Shown here: positions 59,229 to 64,000 of the stretch, piece by piece
Position numbering within the stretch: position 1 is the first letter of the stretch
Layout of the letters: every line of letters begins with the position of its first letter
From: Roridomyces roridus
Lineage: Eukaryota > Basidiomycota > Agaricomycetes > Agaricales > Mycenaceae
NCBI GenBank assembly: GCA_029378245.1
Contig: JARKIF010000008.1
Location: forward strand, 1,364,001 to 1,428,000
Length of the DNA: 64,000 nt
Direction of reading: 5' to 3'
Position numbers and translations under genes: made by a program
Notes under the pieces: generated by a model
The model's input: the letters and a program-made list of their open reading frames with translations, nothing else
What the model was told of the DNA's origin: nothing
Database searches by the model: none

Positions 59229-60328
59229 TCAGTTCATCTGCCGGATAAGCTTGTTGATGTTGGTCTCCCGGTCACCAAAGTCACCGCCCTGCACAAAGTG
59301 CTTGAACTTGCGCGTCCTCCAGCCGCCGGTAGGGTTGGACAGCTTGAAGGGCCAGAGGAAGTTGGCGGCCTGCAAGCGGGATAAGGACAGAACCAGAGAC
59401 GGTACTTTGTAACACACCTGCTTGAAGTTGGGGCCGGCGGTGGCGATCTCGTGGACGAGGTCCTCAATGCAAAGAATGTCGTACTTGCCGAGGGACTGCT
59501 CGATGACAGCGTTGTTGGAAAGAGGGATGCGCTGCTTGTCGACCTTGCCGTAGCCGCGCTTGTAGATCAATTCCCGGACCGACTTGATATTAGGTTCGCT
59601 GCAAAGAAATAAGCGCATGCAGTAGAAAGTGCATACGGTGACGAACCCGTAAGTAATGTAGGGCTCGATGAGGCGCAGCATCTGCTGTGTTGCCCGCGTA
59701 ACCTTGACGAAAACACCGTTGTTGATTTGCAGGAGACGGAGGAGCTGCATGATTTTGCGGGGCTTGGGGGCGATCTCGTTGATACTGGACGAATGTCAGT
59801 GAACGTTATCTCAACCGAAAAAAAGTCACGCACCCACGGATACGGACAACGAAGTACACCTTGGGCTGCGCAGGGACGTAGAAGTCACCGGCAGTCCGAG
59901 CAGCACGCTTCAGGCGGATCTCCTCCTTCTCCTTGTTCAAGTACTCCTTGACGTAGGACTCGGCGCGCTTGAAGATGACCTTTCGCTTGGCCTTGCCAGC
60001 CTGAAATGGATGTTAGTTTTTTGGCAAGCAGCAGAACGCAGAAGAGAAAAAGAATCAGTCCCGAAAGATGGTTAATTGAAGGCAGCATCGTTGCACTAGC
60101 CGTTCGTCGAATGAACGTATGCATCATATTGAAGAGACCAGAAGGAGACGACGCTGACCTTGCGGGCGGCGGTGGCAGCGGCAAGGCGCTCCTCACGGGC
60201 CTTTTCGTTTTGCTTGCGTTTCTTGAGGAAGGTCTCCGGGACTTCAATGGCCGAAGCAGTCGGGACCCTATAGAGAACATTCAGCAAGAGTTGGAAGAAA
60301 GGGCAACGACTTACGAGGTTGGCGCCAT
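59229..60328 (-). CDS. RPL7: 60S ribosomal protein uL30 (L7)
   Basis: Cytosolic large-subunit protein. Start MAPTS, then after an intron [100 protein letters not shown] and [20 protein letters not shown], ending [10 protein letters not shown]. Six introns; intron 2 (60158-60001) is 158 bases, three times the local norm. The length of about 245 residues is normal. Confidence 0.95.
60055..60130 (-). ncRNA. Possible C/D-box snoRNA in RPL7 intron 2
   Basis: Within the long intron lie ATGATGC (C-box-like) and, about 70 bases on, CTGA (D box), on the sense strand of the gene. The spacing suits a C/D snoRNA, and L7 introns host snoRNAs in yeast. The terminal stem is only about 3 bp and no target match was tested. 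Confidence 0.25.
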
Positions 60329-60803
60329 GACGGGAATGACGGGTCTTGAGGAGGAGGAGGGATGAAAATGTGCGGCAAATCGGCAGATTCCGCAAGGTGT
60401 ACAGTACCAAGTACAAGTCACGAGATTCTCCATCAAATTCCCAAATATGGTAGTTCTCAAACGGGCAATTCTTCGTGTTGTAATCCAGGTGCCAAACGTT
60501 CGATTCTGCTCCTATGGTTTAATCCCAGCCATCTGAGTTTTTGTTCTGCGGCTGCTGCTCACAAAATTCAGCAGTACGGTAATACGAGCGGGGGTCGCAT
60601 CACGGCAACAGTGAAACGCGTGATGCGTTTCCACTCGCCGGAATTGGGCGGTCAATTATGCTGTGGTCACTCCGCGGTCCATCTCTCTCACCATCCGCCA
60701 CACCCGACCTTCCCTAGATATCCGGTTCACTGTTCGCCTGCAGTGCCAACACTGCCCCCGAGTCGTCCAAATATATGCTTCGGACGCCGTGACTTCCACC
60801 ACC
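60329..60803. other. Divergent promoter region of RPL7 and the membrane-protein gene
   Basis: About 475 bases. It may include further 5' coding exons of the downstream gene, whose start is unsettled. Pyrimidine-rich tracts are present; no clear TATA box was seen. Confidence 0.35.
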
Positions 60804-61954
60804 ATGATTGCACGAAGGGAGGAAGACTGCTCCTTGGTTTGTCTTCCACTCTACGGCTTGTGGTCGATTTAACGCGGTAATCCAGCTTGATAACGCTCAG
60901 AATCACGGGCTATGTAATATTCACATCTGCAACGGCGACGGTGCGCCTTTGGTGAACGCATGTAGGATATGCCTGCTAATTCACTCACAGGTCATCCAAA
61001 CTGCCAATGCTCCGATATTTCATATCTGTTATCCGCTGCTTGCGATTCGTGTCTTCGTATGCCTGATATACCAAGGTATGCATTTTCTTGTACATCTGGA
61101 GGTGCTCTCATACTCGCAAAGCTGGGAGAATTATTCACTCCCATTTCGTTGTCCAAATTCCACTGCTCCTACACCGTTCGTCGCATCTGCTCTCTTCCTG
61201 ACCATGTACTCATTGATTTTAGATTTCCCTCTGACTTGTCCTGTCAGTCGCGCTATTTTAACTGCGCCCTCGTTCTCATCTCATTTCAGCATCGGCAATT
61301 CCATCTTGGGCTATTGCGATGGTCTCTGCGACGCCCTCAGTTCGCATCGTTCTTTGCTATTTCGCGCAAGGACTGACAGAATTTCCAGCCCACCACGTTC
61401 AATGCCCAAGCCGCTACATCTTTGGCGTTATTCATTAGCAGCGCAGGCACATTTCCGACTCCCAATGCATCATCCTCGACCACCGATCCGACCTCATCTT
61501 CATCCTCATCTTCATCTTCATCTTCGCCTCCCACTTCAACTTTATCATCAAGCAGTCCAGCCGAAACATCTTCTCCATCTGTCTCGCCCCTACGCGGAGT
61601 ATCCGAAAAAAGCCACAGCAATGCCGGAGCGATCGCTGGCGGTCTCATCGGTGCCCTCGTGTTTCTCGGGCTGGTCGTTACAGGACTGTTATACCTCCGA
61701 AGACGCCGGCGACAATCCCATATCGCACCGTCAGCTGCCTACATGGCTGCCCTCCGCGCAGGCGAACAGCCCTACCACCCAGTGCACCTTCGCGATTCAG
61801 TGCGTATTCATTTCTTCCCTCCCGCCGCTTGATTCATGTCTCACAGATGGATGAAATGCGGTCTGTTGAACGGCCACCTGAACGACACGGCTCCCCGTTG
61901 CCGTCGTCGTCTGATTCTCTGCGGAACGAATCACGATTCCTCGAGCACACATGA
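60804..61954 (+). CDS. Single-pass membrane protein with Cys-rich and Ser-rich ectodomain
   Basis: The spliced frame has the agaric pattern NAQNHGLCNIHICNGDGHP, CQCSDISYLLSAACDSC and SWENYSLPFRCPN, then TTFNAQAATSLAL and a long Ser/Thr/Pro stretch. One transmembrane helix follows (AGAIAGGLIGALVFLGLVVT) with RRRRRQ on the inner side, and a polar tail ends RNESRFLEHT. About six introns of 46-50 bases. It resembles wall-stress sensors in layout only. The true start is uncertain: ATG 60804 lacks a signal peptide, so an upstream exon is likely. Confidence 0.6.
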
Positions 61955-62249
61955 AGCGTATGTACGTGTCTTCCTGTATTAATATCCGACATGTACAAGG
62001 ACATGTTCTGTACTACTAGCATTCCTGTAGATAGCGCTCATGTTAATCAAAACTAAGCCTCGACTGCGCAGATCCTGCGAGTTTCCTATATTTGAACACA
62101 ATGAACTTTCCAGGGAAGAATGTTGACGGTTGGTGGAGGGTTGTGATATTGGATGGAGGCGTCGGCGAATTCAAGATGTCTGGCGGTGAACCGAATGTGG
62201 ATTTCGTGGGAGAAGAGTGGGGGGAGATGTCCATGGGTGAGGAGCACCT

Positions 62250-63582
62250 TCAGAAATCATCCGTGTAATCGCCGAGGGAAGTCAAGATGGCGGGTGCGGG
62301 GGAAGAGGAGGGAGAGATGGCCATGGGTGATGAGCAGGCCGACCAACACGGGAGGCAAACATTCTCCTCCGCAATGATAGTCGCATCTTCGAAATCCGGA
62401 AGAGCACCACGACAATGCGAGTCCATGGTTTCCGATGCCGAAGCGACAGGCCACTCCAAGATATGAACGATACTGCTGTTGGCGGCCTCGTTGCCGTCAA
62501 GTTCAAGTCTCTCCATCGGATCCATGTAAGCCTCTTCATCTCCCGAGGCCGTGGGCGCTGTGGCGCAATCATCCGCTTGCCGTTCGCGCAAAACTGCGAG
62601 TTCGAGTCTGGCCATTGGATCCATATCGTCGTCCGTCGAGTTCGCAGCGATGATGGGGCACTCGCGTGAAGGTTCAAGCTCAAGTCTGCGCATCGGAGAG
62701 TTCTCCAGAGACAAATTTGGCTCCAGTGGATCTCGCAAAAGATGACCGACGGGTTTTCCTGAGGAGGGCTTGACTGGAGAAATCGTTCTAGAGGACTTGG
62801 ACAAGGGGACGTCCCAGCATCTTTTGCTTCTATAGGGTTCCTCCACCGACGGTGCGCTGTTCTCTTTCCCTGAAACGAGAATGTCTAGAGCATTCCATGG
62901 ACGGTCGGCCAACATACCTTTCCCGTTCCGTTTATCGTCTTCCATCATGGCACGAAGCCAATGCGATTCTTGACTCCCTGCCTCCTCCATGGCTTCAACC
63001 CATCGCCGCTTGGCAGGCAAGGTTGAGACATCCTCTTGACGCGGTCTCGATTTGCTGCCACGCGAGCCCCTTCTTCCTCGGACCTCCAGCCTGCTCAGGA
63101 AGACCTCCGTTTCGACCACCAAAGGACGAAAAGTATCGAGGAACCACGCGTCAAAAGCGCGGCACGGTCCAACCTCCATATAATATTGAGCAGTCATGGT
63201 CTCGAAAGCATCTGCTATCGGTTTGTCAAGGGCGTATCCTTGGGGACTAGTATAGCCCTCCGCTTTGAGGAAGATGTTGGTAAATAGCCAGTTGGAAAGC
63301 ATGGCGGCGGCTACGCGCGAAATGAATCGGGGAGGCTGGGCGGGGTACTCGTTGACCAAGAATGAAATCAGCCTAGGAAAGATGAGCAACTCACCGTGTC
63401 TCGTTGCAGAAGACGCACTTCCACTTTAGCAACGCGTCACCGTAGATTTCGAGACGCTCTCGCTCCGCGACAGAGATGCTGGAATATGGGGTTCTCGCAG
63501 GCGGGTGTGCTGGGTTATAGTGGCCATGGCGATGTACAAAATCAATTAGACACCTCTGGAGGTCGTAGGTGCAATCCAGCAT
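62250..63582 (-). CDS. Stand-alone RNase III-domain protein
   Basis: Exon 1 carries CTYDLQRCLIDFVHRHG and ERLEIYGDALLKWK, the RNase III signature with Glu and Asp. A 46-base intron joins to LISFLVNEYPAQPPRFISRV, LSNWLFTNIFLKAEGY and KPIADAFETMTAQYYMEVG, the second acidic motif (Asp and Glu). So all four expected acids are present. The remaining about 280 residues are polar and low-complexity, with PMERLELD / PMARLELA / PMRRLELE repeats, and no dsRNA-binding domain is visible. There is one RNase III domain only, so it is not a full Dicer. A start further upstream is possible. Confidence 0.7.
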
Positions 63583-63765
63583 GGAGACATGAACGAGGTT
63601 TGTTTGCAGTGGTTCATTTTGCAAAGCGCGAAGAGGTGCGACTGCCGAAGGTCATGTGATGAGTCGCGCGGGCATGTGATCGTTCAGCAAACGAGCAGAC
63701 GCGTCGACGCGTGTGGTACCCTCAAGCTGCCAAGCAGCCTTTAAGAGGTACGCGCCGCTGCAGAC

Positions 63766-64000
63766 ATGGCCGAGGGCGCGCCGTCTCCGGACCTGCTGCC
63801 GGTCAAGTCCCGTGCATGGCTTGACGCCGGCGTGCCGTTACTAGTACCCACACCAACTCACACGGCAGGGATCTCAATGACGGACACGTATTCCTCGTCC
63901 TTGCGACTGCCAGCATGGGCAAGAGTATCGTGCTCCTCGCTCCTTTAATTGCTGCTCTTGAACTAGACTGCCAGAGGGTGGTATCGAGCCCAAGAGGCTC
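63766..64000 (+). CDS. Amino end of a probable DEAD/RecQ-type helicase, truncated by window edge
   Basis: After an unresolved intron the frame DLNDGHVFLVLATASMGKSI continues VLLAPLIAALELDCQ toward the window end. ATASMGKS fits the A-x4-GK[ST] P-loop of superfamily 2 helicases, placed as in RecQ-like proteins. The first exon (MAEGAPSPDLLP) and the intron phase are not settled, since the nearest acceptor needs a phase-2 donor. It starts about 180 bases from the divergent RNase III gene. Confidence 0.4.

Noticed and set aside
60808..61854. Long plus-strand frame of about 348 aa
   Set aside because: The conserved Cys pattern, the membrane helix and canonical introns lie in other frames; this one is a His/Pro-rich shadow.
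1..64000. CRISPR arrays, operons, Shine-Dalgarno sites
   Set aside because: The window is eukaryotic nuclear DNA with spliceosomal introns; tandem repeats seen are in-frame protein repeats or MITE ends.

Overview
This window is nuclear DNA of a filamentous basidiomycete fungus, most likely an Agaricomycete. Genes are densely packed on both strands and nearly all carry several introns of about 45-55 bases with GT...AG ends. Protein matches are consistently to fungal families: Atg15 lipase, yeast-type separate mRNA guanylyltransferase, DEDD-type Argonautes, and a cysteine-rich agaric membrane-protein pattern. No tRNA, rRNA or CRISPR array was seen. All assignments were read by eye from translated exons; no database search was possible.

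Bases 1-15,200 are housekeeping genes: separase N-terminal half (cut by the window edge), an unknown small protein, the vacuolar autophagy lipase Atg15, guanine deaminase, mitochondrial ribosomal protein uS15m, the ADP/ATP carrier, an unknown protein, the mRNA capping guanylyltransferase, Skp1 and mitochondrial bL27m. A promoter segment at about 3.1 kb appears to be duplicated at about 4.0 kb, in front of atg15.

Bases 15,200-30,100 hold an MFS siderophore-iron transporter, a DUF3074 START-like protein, a perfect 21-bp hairpin, a very short BRCT protein, a glutamine-synthetase family enzyme, a WD40 protein, a Tim17-like protein, the U3 processome subunit Utp21, a secreted Ser/Thr-rich protein and SRP receptor beta.

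Bases 30,100-44,000 hold the very large Tao3/PAG1 (Furry) morphogenesis protein, Sar1, the GPI mannosyltransferase PIG-M/Gpi14, and a mitochondrial ribosomal protein mS29 (DAP3) roughly twice the usual size. The extra length comes from long acidic insertions, including an 8-residue Glu/Leu tandem repeat.

Bases 44,000-53,100 are the most unusual part: two tandem Argonaute genes. They are separated by a TA-flanked MITE with perfect 28-bp inverted repeats. The second copy is broken in its second coding exon by a 631-bp hAT-type MITE with a perfect 8-bp target duplication. Both copies share a non-GT splice donor (or in-frame stop) at the same MID/PIWI position. Copy B also shows three GC-AG introns and one GT-GG intron. 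Copy A has one extra intron that looks like it arose by tandem duplication.

Bases 53,100-64,000 return to ordinary genes: beta-carbonic anhydrase, inositol-polyphosphate 5-phosphatase, an MFS transporter, glia maturation factor (the ATG alone appears to form the first coding exon), ribosomal protein uL30/L7 (one long intron may host a C/D snoRNA) and a Ser-rich single-pass membrane protein. They end with a stand-alone RNase III-domain protein and the start of a probable helicase, both of interest because they lie within about 10-20 kb of the Argonautes.
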